Source: Halostella limicola | GTDB lineage: Archaea > Halobacteriota > Halobacteria > Halobacteriales > Natronoarchaeaceae | DNA length: 64,000 bases | Direction of reading: 5' to 3' | NCBI RefSeq assembly: GCF_003675875.1 | Contig: NZ_ML014752.1 | Coordinates: 192,468 to 256,467, forward strand | Part shown: in pieces, positions 9,266 through 18,127 of the stretch | Numbering within the stretch: position 1 is the stretch's first letter | Layout of the letters: each line of letters opens with the position of its first letter | Notes under the pieces: generated by a model | Told to the model about the DNA's origin: nothing | The model's input: only the letters and a program-made list of their open reading frames with translations | The model's database searches: none | Position numbers and translations under genes: made by a program

Positions 9266-10317
9266 GTACGACCGGTCCCGCCGCCGGCGACGTCGACGAC
9301 CCCGTGGGCTACTTCCTGCAGGACGTGGCGTACCACGGGAAGAGCGAGCGCACGAGAGACGCCTACGAGCGCGTTCTACGCCGTTTCGAGGCGTTTCTGG
9401 GCGACCCCGGCAGCAATCCGTCGGGGACGGCGACGGCGCTCTCGGAGGCGACGCACAGGGACTGCATGGCCTGGATCCACGAGATCCGCGGCGACGTCGC
9501 CGAGAGCACCGTCGCGACGTACGCCTCCTACCTCCACCGGTTCTACGCCTACATGACGCAGGTCGGGGCGTTCGAGTCGAACCCGATGGCGCTGGTCGTG
9601 GAAGAAATGGACGAGACCATCGACACCGACCCCGCACGGCGCGATATACCGCTTTCCGATATGCGGACCTTCGTCGTGGAGCTCTCGCACCCACTAGAGT
9701 GCGCCGTCGTCGTCACGCTCCTGAAGACGGGAATGCGCGTCGGCGAGCTCTGCAACCTGGACCGCCGCGACGTGCACCTCTCGGAGGTGCCGTTCGACCG
9801 CGACGGCGTCGCGGTCAGAGCGCAACTGGCCGAGCGCCCGGATTCGCTGTACGTCGACGCCGAACCGGCCCGCGGCGCGGTCACCAACGGCGAGGAGCGG
9901 ACCGCGTCGAACAAGCGCAAGCGGGCGACGGTGATCCCCGTCGACGACGAACTCCGGACGGTGCTCGGCCGCTGGCTGGCAGTCAGGCCGGACAGCCACT
10001 CGCCCGCCGATCCGTTGTTCACCAGCACGAGCGGCGACTGGGGGAGCCGACTGACGCCCGACATGGTCCACCACCTCGTCGAGCGCCACGCCCGCGACCG
10101 CGGCTGGTACCAGTCGGGCGGGGGCGCGGAGGTGAACGTCACGCCGCACTACTTCCGGCACTTCTTCACTACACACCTCCGGGACCGGACGGGCGACCGG
10201 GGCGTCGTGAAGTACCTGCGCGGCGACGTGGCGCAGGACATCATCGACACCTACACCCACAACTGGGGCGACAGGGTGCGCGAGACGTACGAGGCGAACG
10301 TGTACGATCTGCTGTAG
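9262..10317 (+). CDS. Tyrosine site-specific recombinase (phage-integrase/XerA type)
   Basis: A 351-residue tyrosine recombinase. The N-terminal SAM-like core-binding domain covers about residues 12-115 and the catalytic domain ~125-351. Visible catalytic residues are Arg159 in TGMRVGEL, Lys in the NKRKR turn (~218-220), His296 and Arg299 in PHYFRH, and the nucleophile Tyr331 in DTYTHNW. The position often held by His/Trp in box III reads LRGD, common in haloarchaeal members. It overlaps the DUF5805 gene by 4 bases. The protein looks intact. No capsid, replication or other plasmid gene is next to it, so it is either an orphan of a decayed element or a chromosomal recombinase acting on nearby sites. 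Confidence 0.88.
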   Translation: MSTTGPAAGDVDDPVGYFLQDVAYHGKSERTRDAYERVLRRFEAFLGDPGSNPSGTATALSEATHRDCMAWIHEIRGDVAESTVATYASYLHRFYAYMTQVGAFESNPMALVVEEMDETIDTDPARRDIPLSDMRTFVVELSHPLECAVVVTLLKTGMRVGELCNLDRRDVHLSEVPFDRDGVAVRAQLAERPDSLYVDAEPARGAVTNGEERTASNKRKRATVIPVDDELRTVLGRWLAVRPDSHSPADPLFTSTSGDWGSRLTPDMVHHLVERHARDRGWYQSGGGAEVNVTPHYFRHFFTTHLRDRTGDRGVVKYLRGDVAQDIIDTYTHNWGDRVRETYEANVYDLL

Positions 10318-10389
10318 ATCGGGTTACTGCTGTCAGTGCGACAGCCCAAGATTCGGACGTTCAGAGAAACCGATGGTTGATACCGAATA

Positions 10390-10418
10390 GATAAACTTCA
10401 TATCGCTATACTGAATAG
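10390..10418 (+). repeat. AT-rich inverted-repeat copy, right of recombinase module
   Basis: Partner of the minus-strand sequence at 7491-7528: TCATAT and CGCTATAC are shared, with a few gaps. It lies ~70 bases after the recombinase stop codon and could equally serve as a promoter-like sequence for the following gene. Confidence 0.3.
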
Positions 10419-10443
10419 CCGGGGAGAGTGCCAGGCTCGGTCA

Positions 10444-10459
10444 CCCCCGATCGCGGGGG
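10444..10459. repeat. GC-rich hairpin CCCCCG-ATCG-CGGGGG
   Basis: A perfect six-base stem with a four-base loop between the recombinase and the next gene. There is no T-run after it. It could be an operator or part of a transcript end. No further support. Confidence 0.3.
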
Positions 10460-10538
10460 CAAAGGGGTGAAGCCGGCTACCGACGTTGCGACGCCGCCGT
10501 CACAGCGATTTATCCCGCGCCGGAGAGTACGGGGGAGC

Positions 10539-10814
10539 ATGGCGGACGACGAGACCCGCGTCTGGCTGGTCGAGCGAACCTACTCGGACGACGAGCAGAA
10601 CATGATCATCCTCACCTACGCGACGCCGGACGGCGAGCGGTACTTCCGGAAGGAGCGGGCGCTCACGTCGTTCGGCGACGTGCGCGACACGACCGCGGCC
10701 GTCGAGGTCGGCCCGGACAACCTCGGGTCCGTCGGCGACCCCGATCTGCGGGAACAGTACGCGGCGGAGGCACAACGGATGGCCGAGGTACACGATCCGG
10801 ACGACGTGATCTGA
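10539..10814 (+). CDS. Small conserved haloarchaeal protein, function unknown
   Basis: A 91-residue acidic soluble protein. It begins TRVWLVERTYSDDEQNMIILTYATPDGERYFRKERAL, a pattern of alternating strands, and ends in a helix (DLREQYAAEAQRMAEV). No Cys, signal or membrane segment. The ATG at 10539 is preceded by a purine-rich GGGGGAG ribosome-binding site and a TATA-like GATTTATCC ~30 bases upstream. It faces the convergent BtuD gene with only 10 bases between stops. Family not recognised, but coding is well supported by codon bias and start signals. Confidence 0.7.
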   Translation: MADDETRVWLVERTYSDDEQNMIILTYATPDGERYFRKERALTSFGDVRDTTAAVEVGPDNLGSVGDPDLREQYAAEAQRMAEVHDPDDVI

Positions 10815-10824
10815 CGGGCGCCGG

Positions 10825-12081
10825 TCACTGAGAGTCGTCGGCCGACGCTGCAGCGGGCACCCCGGTACGGAGTTCCCGCACGGCGGCCGGCACGTCCTCG
10901 GCGGGAACGACCGCAGCGCGCCGCCGGATCGATTCGTACGTATCGCGAGCGTCGTCGCCGGCTCGGTTGCGCTCCTCGAACGGCCGAGTTTCGACGACGA
11001 CGATCGGATCCGCGTCGGCGAGCGTCCCGAGAATCTCGCGGTTTCCGGGGGTCAGCACCGGGTCCGCGAGCACCGTCGCGTCCGCGGCGGTCACGCGGTT
11101 TTCGAGCGCGGCGAGGGCATCGTCGTCGACCGCCTCGAACGGCGCGGTCGTGACGAGGTCCACGCCCTGTGCCCGCGCGGTTTCGGCGGCGGCGTCGCCC
11201 GCCGCGAGCGGCCCGGCCGAACGCTCGAACCCCGCTGCACCGAGCGCATCGAGAACCCGCGCGCCGGTCTCCCCGCCACCGACGACGTGGACCGTCGCGT
11301 CCTCGGCGGGGCGGTCCGCGAGCGCCGTCACGGAGAGGCTCCCGGTGACCCCGTCCCGCGTGACGACGGCGTCGGCGTCGAACGCGTCGGCGAGGTTCGC
11401 CTCCGAGAGCACCTCGGCCGGCGTTCCGTGGGCCAGCACCCCGCCGTCCGCGAGCATGACGAGTTCGTCGCAGTATCGCGCGGCCAGGTTCAGGTCGTGG
11501 ATGGCGGCGACGGCCGTCTTCCCGTCCGCGACGAGGTCGGAGACGAGTTCCAGCGTCTCGACCTGGTGGTTCACGTCGAGGCTGGCCGTGGGCTCGTCGA
11601 GCAGGAGGACGGGCGTGTCCTGTGCGAGTGCGCGCGCGAGGAGGACGCGCTGGCGCTCGCCGCCGCTGACCGCCTCGACGGAGCGATCGGCGAAGCGCCC
11701 GACGCCGGTGCGCTCCATCGCGCGCTCGACGGCCGCGCGGTCGGCGTCCGTCGCTCGGCCGAAGCGGGACCGGTAGGGGTGCCGGCCCATCGCGACGGCG
11801 GTCTCCACGTCGAAGGAGAACGCGAGGTGCGTCTCCTGTGGCACCACGGCGACCCGCCTGCTCGCCGCCTTCGAGGAGAGGCGGTGGACGTCCTCGCCGT
11901 CGATCAGCACGCGCCCCGAATCGGGCGAGATCGCTCCGCTGATAGTCCGAAGCAGCGTCGTCTTTCCGGCGCCGTTCGGGCCGACGAGGCCGACGAAGGA
12001 CCCCCGGTCAACGGACGCTGAGACGTCCGTCAGCACCTCGGTCCCGCCGAGCGAGACGGTGACGCACTCGACGTCGATCAC
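10825..12081 (-). CDS. btuD: ABC transporter ATPase, BtuD-like, with C-terminal extension
   Basis: A 418-residue ATPase starting at a GTG that overlaps the permease stop. Residues ~1-250 form a complete ABC domain: Walker [11 protein letters not shown]-loop VVPQETH, signature SGGERQR, Walker B VLLLDEP and the switch His in AAIHDLN. The last ~160 residues are a separate Ala/Asp-rich alpha/beta domain beginning [14 protein letters not shown], Rossmann-like in pattern, not found in bacterial BtuD/FhuC. Similar extensions occur in haloarchaeal corrinoid importers. Together with the permease and binding protein it would power import of cobalamin or another metal chelate. Substrate assignment rests on resemblance to the Halobacterium BtuCDF system; ferric-siderophore import is the alternative. 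Confidence 0.82.
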   Translation of the reverse strand: MIDVECVTVSLGGTEVLTDVSASVDRGSFVGLVGPNGAGKTTLLRTISGAISPDSGRVLIDGEDVHRLSSKAASRRVAVVPQETHLAFSFDVETAVAMGRHPYRSRFGRATDADRAAVERAMERTGVGRFADRSVEAVSGGERQRVLLARALAQDTPVLLLDEPTASLDVNHQVETLELVSDLVADGKTAVAAIHDLNLAARYCDELVMLADGGVLAHGTPAEVLSEANLADAFDADAVVTRDGVTGSLSVTALADRPAEDATVHVVGGGETGARVLDALGAAGFERSAGPLAAGDAAAETARAQGVDLVTTAPFEAVDDDALAALENRVTAADATVLADPVLTPGNREILGTLADADPIVVVETRPFEERNRAGDDARDTYESIRRRAAVVPAEDVPAAVRELRTGVPAAASADDSQ

Positions 12082-13184
12082 AGCGCGGTCACCTCCCGCC
12101 GGCGGAGGAGAAAGAGGAAGAAGGGCGCGCCGAGCGCCGCGGTGACGATGCCGACGGGCACCTCCGCCGGGCCGGAGCGCGCGAGGGTGTCCGTGGCGAC
12201 GAGGAACGAGGCGCCGGCGAGCGCGCTCGTCGGGAGCAGGACGCGGTGGTCCGGGCCGACGACGAGACGCATCATGTGCGGGACGATGAGGCCGACGAAG
12301 CCGATGACGCCGGCGACGGCGACGGCCGCCGCGGTGACGACGCTCGCGAGCGCCAGCAGCAGGCGCTTGGTGCGCTCGACCTCGACGCCGAGGTGGGTCG
12401 CGTCCTCCTCGCCGAGCAGGAGGACGTTGAGGTCCCCCGCGAACGCGAGGAGGACCGCGAACCCGACGAGGGAGACGGGGAGGGCGAACTCCACGTCGCC
12501 CCACGTCGACGCGCGGAGGTTGCCCATCAGCCAGTAGACGGCCTCCCGCAGTTGTTCGCCGGAGAGGACGAGCATGTAGGAGATGGCCGCACCGAGGAAC
12601 GTCTGGACGGCGACGCCGGCGAGCAAAAGCGTCGCGACGGGCGTCCGCCCGCCCTCGGTCGCGATGGCGTACACGAGGAAGGCGGCCGCCAGCGCGCCGC
12701 CGAACGCAGCCGTCCGCGGACCGACCGGGACGGCCCCCGGGAGCGCGATGGCGGCCACCGCGCCGACCGCCGCACCGGAGGAGACGCCGATGATGGAGGG
12801 ATCGGCCATCGGGTTCCGGAAGAAGCCCTGCATGACCGTGCCCGCGGCGGCGAGCGCGAACCCGACCACGCCCGCGAGGACGATCCGGGGTAGGCGGAGG
12901 CTGCCGACGATGCGCTGATCGGTCTCCGGGACGGAGAGCGAAAACGGGTGAACGTAGCCCACGTCGAGTCCGGGGACCGGGACGGACGCGGAGGTGAGCG
13001 GCAGCGGCGCGCTCGACACGGTGAGGCCCAGCGAGGCGGGGACGGCGACCGCGTTCAGCGCCGCCTTCGCCACGACCGCGTGGTCGAGCGGGACGGGCCC
13101 GATCGCGGCGCTGACGACCACGACGACGACGAGCAGGAGGGAGAGCGCGGCCGACCAGGCCGTCGCGCGGACGCCGGTGTGCAT
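12078..13184 (-). CDS. btuC: ABC transporter permease, BtuC/FecCD family
   Basis: A 368-residue permease with about ten hydrophobic segments. Family marks include the RLPR motif before a membrane helix, the [18 protein letters not shown] segment and the cytoplasmic [13 protein letters not shown] signature of the FecCD/BtuC family that contacts the ATPase. The ATG at 13184 is preferred over a TTG further upstream because a TATA-like AAGTATTTACC lies 25-34 bases before it. The gene is transcribed away from btuF, and the two promoters share the 60-base spacer, so they are probably controlled together. It overlaps the ATPase gene by four bases. Confidence 0.88.
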   Translation of the reverse strand: MHTGVRATAWSAALSLLLVVVVVVSAAIGPVPLDHAVVAKAALNAVAVPASLGLTVSSAPLPLTSASVPVPGLDVGYVHPFSLSVPETDQRIVGSLRLPRIVLAGVVGFALAAAGTVMQGFFRNPMADPSIIGVSSGAAVGAVAAIALPGAVPVGPRTAAFGGALAAAFLVYAIATEGGRTPVATLLLAGVAVQTFLGAAISYMLVLSGEQLREAVYWLMGNLRASTWGDVEFALPVSLVGFAVLLAFAGDLNVLLLGEEDATHLGVEVERTKRLLLALASVVTAAAVAVAGVIGFVGLIVPHMMRLVVGPDHRVLLPTSALAGASFLVATDTLARSGPAEVPVGIVTAALGAPFFLFLLRRREVTAL

Positions 13185-13245
13185 GCGTTGCAATCCGAGT
13201 TGCGTTAGGTAAATACTTATTGTCTACCCGCCGAACGGGCAGACG

Positions 13246-14418
13246 ATGCTACGAGACGGACTTCGATTGCTAGTCGCGCTGCTCGTCGTCACGGCGGGCG
13301 TCGGCGCCGTCGCGACGACCGCCGGCGCGCAGACGGCACAGGACGCCCCGACCGCCGCGACGACGGGCGCGAGCACCGACGCCGCGCAGAACGACGACTG
13401 TACGTTCCCCGTCACGCTGGAGGACGCGAAGGGGACCGAGGTGACGATAGAGGAGCGGCCCGAATCGGTCGTGGCGCTCCAGCCGAGCGCCGCCCAGACG
13501 ATGTGGGCTATCGGAGCCGAGGCCCAGGTGACGGGGATGCCCGTCAGTCGGTACACCGACTACCTCGACGGCAGCGAGGACAAGACCGACATCAGCCAGA
13601 ACGACGGCGTGTCGATCTCCGCCGAGACGGTCGTCTCGCTGGAGGCCGACCTCCTGCTCGCGCCGAACAGCACCCCCGACGAGACCATCGCGCAGTTCCG
13701 CGACGTCGGGATGACGGTGTACGAGTTCCGGGAGGCAGAGTCGGTCGAGGACATCTACGAGAAGACGAACCGCACCGGCCGGCTGACGGGTAACTGCGAG
13801 GGTGCGGCCGAGGCCGTCGCCGAGATGCGGACGGAGATCGAGGTCGTTCAGGAGGCCGTTAGCGGCGAGGAGCCCGAGACGGTCTACTACCAGATGGGCG
13901 GCGGCTACACCGCCGGCGCGGACACGTTCATCAACCACGTCATCGAACTCGGGGGCGGCGAGAACATCGCCGTCGCCGCGAACGTCACGGGCTACGCCCA
14001 GCTCAGCGGCGAGGTGATCGCCGAACAGAACCCCGAGTGGGTCCTCGTGAACGAGGAGATGGGCCTGCAGGAGACCGAGGCGCTCGCGAACACGACCGCC
14101 CTGCGGGAAGACCAGATCATCGAGGTGAACGCCAACTACCTGAACCAGCCCGGGCCGCGGGTCGTGGTTCCGATCAGCGAGATCGCACAGGCGATCCACC
14201 CCGAGGCGTACGAGGAGGCGAACGTCTCCGTCCGCGGCGAGGCCGAGGCTGAGGCCGAAGCGGAGGCCGGCGGCAACGACTCCGACGGCACCACCGCCGA
14301 CGACGCGAACGACTCCGGCGGCGAGTCGGACAACGACGGCCAGCCCGGCATGGGCGTCGCGCCCGCCGTCGCCGCGCTGGTCGGGACGCTCGCGCTGCTG
14401 ACTCGGCGGCGCGACTGA
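13246..14418 (+). CDS. btuF: Corrinoid/metal-chelate binding protein, BtuF-like, PGF-CTERM-type anchor
   Basis: A 390-residue exported binding protein. Residues 1-28 form a Sec signal ([21 protein letters not shown]). A class III periplasmic-binding-protein fold follows, starting [10 protein letters not shown] and including [22 protein letters not shown], typical of BtuF/FhuD. After a ~45-residue Ala/Glu/Asp/Gly linker the C-terminus reads [23 protein letters not shown], which matches the PGF-CTERM pattern (PGF..., hydrophobic stretch, Arg cluster) with Met in place of Phe, implying archaeosortase processing and lipid anchoring. TATA-like TAAATACTTATT lies ~28 bases before the ATG. It is divergent from btuCD. 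Confidence 0.86.
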   Translation: MLRDGLRLLVALLVVTAGVGAVATTAGAQTAQDAPTAATTGASTDAAQNDDCTFPVTLEDAKGTEVTIEERPESVVALQPSAAQTMWAIGAEAQVTGMPVSRYTDYLDGSEDKTDISQNDGVSISAETVVSLEADLLLAPNSTPDETIAQFRDVGMTVYEFREAESVEDIYEKTNRTGRLTGNCEGAAEAVAEMRTEIEVVQEAVSGEEPETVYYQMGGGYTAGADTFINHVIELGGGENIAVAANVTGYAQLSGEVIAEQNPEWVLVNEEMGLQETEALANTTALREDQIIEVNANYLNQPGPRVVVPISEIAQAIHPEAYEEANVSVRGEAEAEAEAEAGGNDSDGTTADDANDSGGESDNDGQPGMGVAPAVAALVGTLALLTRRRD

Positions 14419-14453
14419 AAAAGTCCTTAACCGCGGCGCGCGGACCGGGACGT

Positions 14454-14735
14454 ATGGTCGAAAACGTCATCTGGCCCGCGTATCTCGACGCGGAGAAGAC
14501 GCGGAGCGAGGGGCGGCGGGTGCCGCAGGACATCGCGGTGCCCGAGCCCACCGTCGACGAGATAGCGGAGGCAGCGGGACAGGTCGGCTACGACGCCGTG
14601 ATCGAACGCGACGTGGCGTACTCGCGGGAGGGCCACGAGAAGCGCGGGCGCGTCCTCATCAAGAACGCCGACGACGACGCGAAAAACGACATCGTTCAGG
14701 CGGTCGCCGCGTACGTGACCGCCCTCCGGGAGTGA
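14454..14735 (+). CDS. srp19: Signal recognition particle 19-kDa protein
   Basis: A 93-residue SRP19: [20 protein letters not shown] is the RNA-binding start typical of the family, followed by [38 protein letters not shown]. It binds the 7S RNA and helps load SRP54 for co-translational membrane targeting. Length is normal for archaea. TATA-like CCTTAACC lies ~25 bases upstream, so the transcript is probably nearly leaderless. Its stop overlaps the Gar1 start (TGATG), a gene pair conserved in many archaea. Confidence 0.95.
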   Translation: MVENVIWPAYLDAEKTRSEGRRVPQDIAVPEPTVDEIAEAAGQVGYDAVIERDVAYSREGHEKRGRVLIKNADDDAKNDIVQAVAAYVTALRE

Positions 14736-14962
14736 TGCAGCGCCTCGGCGAGGTCGTGCGCACCGCGCAGGGCCTCGTGATCGTGCGGGTGCCGGACGAC
14801 GACGCGCCGGACATCGGGACGGAGGCCGTCGACGAGTCGCTGAACGAGGTCGGCCGGGTCGTCGACGTGTTCGGCCCGGTCGACCGGCCGTACGTCGCCG
14901 TCTCGCCCGACGACGACCGGACGCTCGCGACGATGCTCGGGCAGAAACTGTACGCGCGGTAA
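14735..14962 (+). CDS. gar1: H/ACA RNA-protein component Gar1
   Basis: A 75-residue archaeal Gar1: QRLGEVVRTAQGLVIVRVPD, then GTEAVDESLNEVGRVVDVFGPVDRPYVAVSP, the six-stranded beta-barrel core without the Gly/Arg-rich ends of the eukaryotic protein. It binds Cbf5 in the H/ACA RNP that makes pseudouridine in rRNA. The ATG at 14735 overlaps the srp19 stop by one base; an in-frame GTG three bases earlier is the alternative. Confidence 0.92.
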   Translation: MQRLGEVVRTAQGLVIVRVPDDDAPDIGTEAVDESLNEVGRVVDVFGPVDRPYVAVSPDDDRTLATMLGQKLYAR

Positions 14963-15001
14963 CGCAACTGCCATACCGCAGGCCTCCGAAGCGACGCGCA
15001 C

Positions 15002-16021
15002 ATGGAACAGCGACACCGCGTCTACGCCGCGGTCGCCGCGACCGTCGGCATCTTCCTGCTGGTACAACTGGGGGCGCTGGCCCTCGTCGAACCGTTCCAG
15101 TCGGCGGGCTACCAGGCCGTCGAAGACCCGAACGACCCGACAAACAGCGTCGCGTACTTCGCTGCGATCCTCGTCGCCACCGCCGTGATGCTCGCGGCGA
15201 TCAAGTTCGACGTGCGCTGGTTCATCCGGGGGGTCCTCGTGTTCACCAGCGGCCTGCTCACGTGGTACGTCCTCAACGTCGTCGTCCCGCCGCTCGTCAC
15301 CGTCGCGGTCGGCGGCGTCGCGGTCAACGTCCTCGCGGTGGCGGGCGCAGCCGCCGTCGTCGTCGGCCTCCTGGTCCACCCCGAGTGGTACGTCATCGAC
15401 GTCGCGGGGATCATCATGGGTGCGGGCGCGGCGGGCATCTTCGGGATCAGCTTCGGCCTGCTACCGGCGCTCGTCCTGCTCGTCGCGCTGGCCGTCTACG
15501 ACGCCGTCAGCGTCTACGGCACCGAGCACATGCTCACGCTCGCCGAGGGCGTGATGGACCTCAACGTCCCCATCATGTTCGTCATCCCGACGACGCTACC
15601 GTACTCCTTCCTCGACTCGATGGAGGAGGCCGAAGAAGCGGCCTCGTCGGAAGGGGACGTCGCGACCGCCGACGAGACCGACGCGAGCGATCCGGACGAG
15701 ACCGGCGTCACCGACGAGTCGCCGCTGGAGCGCGACGCCCTGTTCATCGGCCTCGGCGACGCCGTGATGCCGACGATCATCGTCGCGAGCGCCGCGTTCT
15801 TCGTCGACGAGGGTGCCATCGCCGTCCCGGGCATCGCGCTGAACCTCGCCGCGCTGACGGCGATGGTCGGCACGCTCGCCGGACTGGTCGTCCTGATGGG
15901 TATGGTGCTGAAAGGTCGGGCCCACGCCGGCCTGCCGCTGCTCAACGGCGGCGCGATCGGGGGCTACCTCGTCGGCGCGCTGGCGAGCGGGCTGACGCTC
16001 ACGCAGGCGCTGGGGCTGTGA
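15002..16021 (+). CDS. Presenilin-like intramembrane aspartyl protease (A22 family)
   Basis: A 339-residue protein with about nine membrane segments. The catalytic aspartates are visible in LAVYDAVSVY (YD motif) and LFIGLGDAVMP (GLGD motif); the PAL motif is represented by GLPLLNGG, with Leu in place of Ala, as in some archaeal homologues. Between the two catalytic helices is an acidic loop of ~40 residues (EAEEAASSEGD...). The enzyme would cleave membrane proteins within the bilayer. The natural substrate in haloarchaea is unknown. It starts 39 bases after gar1 and may be read from that transcript. Confidence 0.88.
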   Translation: MEQRHRVYAAVAATVGIFLLVQLGALALVEPFQSAGYQAVEDPNDPTNSVAYFAAILVATAVMLAAIKFDVRWFIRGVLVFTSGLLTWYVLNVVVPPLVTVAVGGVAVNVLAVAGAAAVVVGLLVHPEWYVIDVAGIIMGAGAAGIFGISFGLLPALVLLVALAVYDAVSVYGTEHMLTLAEGVMDLNVPIMFVIPTTLPYSFLDSMEEAEEAASSEGDVATADETDASDPDETGVTDESPLERDALFIGLGDAVMPTIIVASAAFFVDEGAIAVPGIALNLAALTAMVGTLAGLVVLMGMVLKGRAHAGLPLLNGGAIGGYLVGALASGLTLTQALGL

Positions 16022-16083
16022 AGCCGGTCGAACGCGGGGCGCCGGAGACAAGATATTTACAGAAACGCGTGTGGCGGTAATAT

Positions 16084-16194
16084 ATGGACTGGGGATTCCG
16101 GATCCGGAAGGACGTACCTGCGTGGGTGCAGACGCTCGTGCTGATAGCCGCGATCCTGCTTATCGCCGCGCTGCAGCGCTTCGGCGTCGTCTGA
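16084..16194 (+). CDS. 36-residue single-membrane-span peptide
   Basis: ATG to TGA gives a basic/amphipathic start (MDWGFRIRKDVPAWV) followed by one membrane helix (QTLVLIAAILLIAALQRFGVV). A TATA-like AGATATTTAC lies at ~16051-16060, 27 bases before the ATG, as expected for a leaderless gene, and the coding stretch ends shortly after the helix. It is too short for homology-based naming. Coding status rests on the promoter spacing and the clean charge-then-helix layout. Confidence 0.5.
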   Translation: MDWGFRIRKDVPAWVQTLVLIAAILLIAALQRFGVV

Positions 16195-16295
16195 GGTTTT
16201 CGCGCGTCGCAGGACCGTCTCCTGCGCGCAAGCGGTCGGGGTGGCGTCGCGTGCGGGCCGCCCCGGATCGCGAACCGACGACTCGGGACCGAACG

Positions 16296-17294
16296 CTATC
16301 GGCCCGTGAGCGCCTCGCTCGCGGGGGCGAACTCGATCTCCGAGCCGAGGTCCTCGTCGACGGCCTTGTCGTAGAGCAGTTTCGCCGCGGCGACGGTCTC
16401 GATGCCCGTGCCGCCGCTGTCGAAGACGGTGATCTCGTCGTCCGACTCCCGGCCGGGGGCTTCGCCGGCGACGACCTCACCGAGTTCCGCGTGGACGTGG
16501 TCCTCCCCGACGACGCCTTCCTCCACCGCGTGGATGAACGACCCGGCGTCCTGCGAGACCCGCGCCCGGAGGTCTGGGACGTACTTCGAGCGCTCGATGG
16601 TCGTCGCGTCGAGTTCGCGCTTCTCGGGGTGGTACTGGCCCATCGCGGTGACGTGTGTGCCCTCGGAGAGGAGGTCGCCGTCGAACACCGGCTCGCTCGC
16701 GGTCGTCGCCGTGATGACGACGTCGGCGTTCTCGACGGCCGCGGAGCTGCTGGCGACCGCCGCGACGGCGGCGTCGAGCCGCTCGTTCATCTCCGCGGCG
16801 AACGACTCGCGGCGCTCCTTCGTCGGCGAGTACACGTCGACGGTTTCGATGTCGCGGACCTCGACCGCCGCGCGGAGCTGGCCGCGGGCCTGCGCGCCGC
16901 TGCCGATCAGCGCGACCGAGGTGGCGTCCTCGCGGGCGAGCGCGTCGAGGCCGACGCCCCCCGCGGCGCCGGTCTTGAACGGGTTCATGCTCGCGCCGTC
17001 GAGCACCGCCAGCGGCTCGCCGCTCTCGGCGTCGAAAAGTGGCGTCACGAACCAGGCGTCCTCGGCCCCGAAGCCGGCTGCGTACATGTAGCCACCCATC
17101 GCGCCCGTCTCCGGGAGCACCGCGGAGTAGCCCGTCAGCATCCCCGGCGGGTCGGCGTTGCCGAGTTTCGTCCGCGGCTCGGCGGGCGCGCCCTCGCCGC
17201 GCTGTCGGTAGCCCTCCCTGACGGCCTCGACGTACTCTCGAACGGTCGCGAGGCCGGCGACGTCGTCGCTCGTCAGAAACCGTACGGACGTCAT
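16296..17294 (-). CDS. Ornithine cyclodeaminase / mu-crystallin family protein
   Basis: A 332-residue member of the OCD/mu-crystallin family. The Rossmann motif is visible in VALIGSGAQARGQL (~125-140), preceded by the substrate segment PPGMLTGYSAVLPETGAMGGY and followed by VITATTASEPVFDG. Members use NAD(P) for ornithine cyclodeamination, alanine or imino-acid reduction, so the exact substrate is uncertain. Haloarchaeal copies are often annotated as alanine dehydrogenase-like. The start at MTSVRFL is preferred over a start six codons earlier because the frame before it is not conserved-looking. It stands alone between a membrane-peptide gene and a GA-rich spacer. Confidence 0.82.
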   Translation of the reverse strand: MTSVRFLTSDDVAGLATVREYVEAVREGYRQRGEGAPAEPRTKLGNADPPGMLTGYSAVLPETGAMGGYMYAAGFGAEDAWFVTPLFDAESGEPLAVLDGASMNPFKTGAAGGVGLDALAREDATSVALIGSGAQARGQLRAAVEVRDIETVDVYSPTKERRESFAAEMNERLDAAVAAVASSSAAVENADVVITATTASEPVFDGDLLSEGTHVTAMGQYHPEKRELDATTIERSKYVPDLRARVSQDAGSFIHAVEEGVVGEDHVHAELGEVVAGEAPGRESDDEITVFDSGGTGIETVAAAKLLYDKAVDEDLGSEIEFAPASEALTGR

Positions 17295-17394
17295 GTGAAA
17301 ATCGACGGCCACGAGCGTGAAAAGCGTTGATGAGGTGGGATCGCGGCAAGGGAGGTGGGAGAACGGAGGGGGAGTGCGGAGAGCGGGGAACTGA

Positions 17395-17421
17395 GAGCGG
17401 AGAAAGTGGGAGCGGAGAAAG
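17395..17421. repeat. GA-rich tandem repeat, GAGCGGAGAAAG twice at 15-base spacing
   Basis: The 12-base unit occurs at 17395-17406 and 17410-17421 within a ~110-base purine-rich strand (17336-17445) between two convergent genes. Looks like simple-sequence drift rather than a functional array. Confidence 0.5.
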
Positions 17422-17449
17422 ACGAAACGGAGAGAAGCTGAAAGCGGTG

Positions 17450-17674
17450 TTAGTCGGCGTTGACCGGCGCGACCTGCGCGGTCTGTTCGCGCGCGGTGTC
17501 GGCGTCGTCGACGGGCGCGTTGACGAACATCGCGTGGCCCATGAGGGCGACGGGAACGCTCGCAGCGATGGGGACAGCGGTGGTCAGGCCGAGGCCGGCG
17601 GTGGTGAGGGCGGCAGTGAGTCCGAGCAGTGCAACAGGGATGAGGCCGAGGACGACGTCGTAATATCCGGTCAT
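17450..17674 (-). CDS. Small two-span membrane protein
   Basis: A 74-residue protein with two hydrophobic helices (YYDVVLGLIPVALLGLTAAL and TAVPIAASVPVALMGHAMFV) and a hydrophilic acidic tail with AREQTAQVAPVNAD. A TATA-like CTTATATGCG lies ~35 bases upstream on the minus strand. Resembles small haloarchaeal membrane proteins of unknown role. No partner is evident. Confidence 0.65.
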   Translation of the reverse strand: MTGYYDVVLGLIPVALLGLTAALTTAGLGLTTAVPIAASVPVALMGHAMFVNAPVDDADTAREQTAQVAPVNAD

Positions 17675-18127
17675 AATTCGTATTACATACTATGCGGGAT
17701 ACGCATATAAGTGTTCCCCATAGGCACCACGTATTTCACCAATTAGGAACGAATATCACCTGCATTTGATACTCATAACTTATGAAAACCCAATGGATCA
17801 AAGAACAACGTATACAGGGCCCCTCCGCAGCAGAATCGGCGTTCTTCTGAAACGGCGGGTTTCTCCCCGATTCGGCAGCGACAATTGCCGGGATCCGACG
17901 GAACCCCCCTCGCCGATCGGGGGTACTGGCATTATTTGGGAGGAGAGGTGGCTATTAGTGAACGCGTGCCACATTCTGATTTGCGCGCGCGGGGGGCTGC
18001 CGTCTTCTGTCGGAGCGCGTCCGAGCGCGTGCTGGGCTCACCGAGGCCCGTTCTGTCATCCCACCTTTCGGGACCATTCGCCGCTTTTCGAGGAGTTAAA
18101 GCAGGCAGCCGCGTAACCGTCGCCAAC
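17675..18127. other. Divergent promoter region and non-coding spacer
   Basis: The left end holds an AT-rich promoter for the small membrane-protein gene. The right end has a TTAAAG element ~30 bases before the GTG of the MFS gene. The middle (~17760-18090) has an open frame with no haloarchaeal coding bias; I see nothing definable there. Confidence 0.5.

Noticed and set aside
13204..13218. TTAGG near the btuC/btuF promoters as an iron box
   Set aside because: Only one half site; the partner CCTAA is absent.
17336..17445. Purine-rich repeats as a possible CRISPR or regulatory array
   Set aside because: Only two imperfect units at 15-base spacing, without spacers; simple-sequence drift.
17766..18116. 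116-residue open frame upstream of the MFS gene
   Set aside because: Composition is not haloarchaeal and it overlaps the probable MFS promoter.
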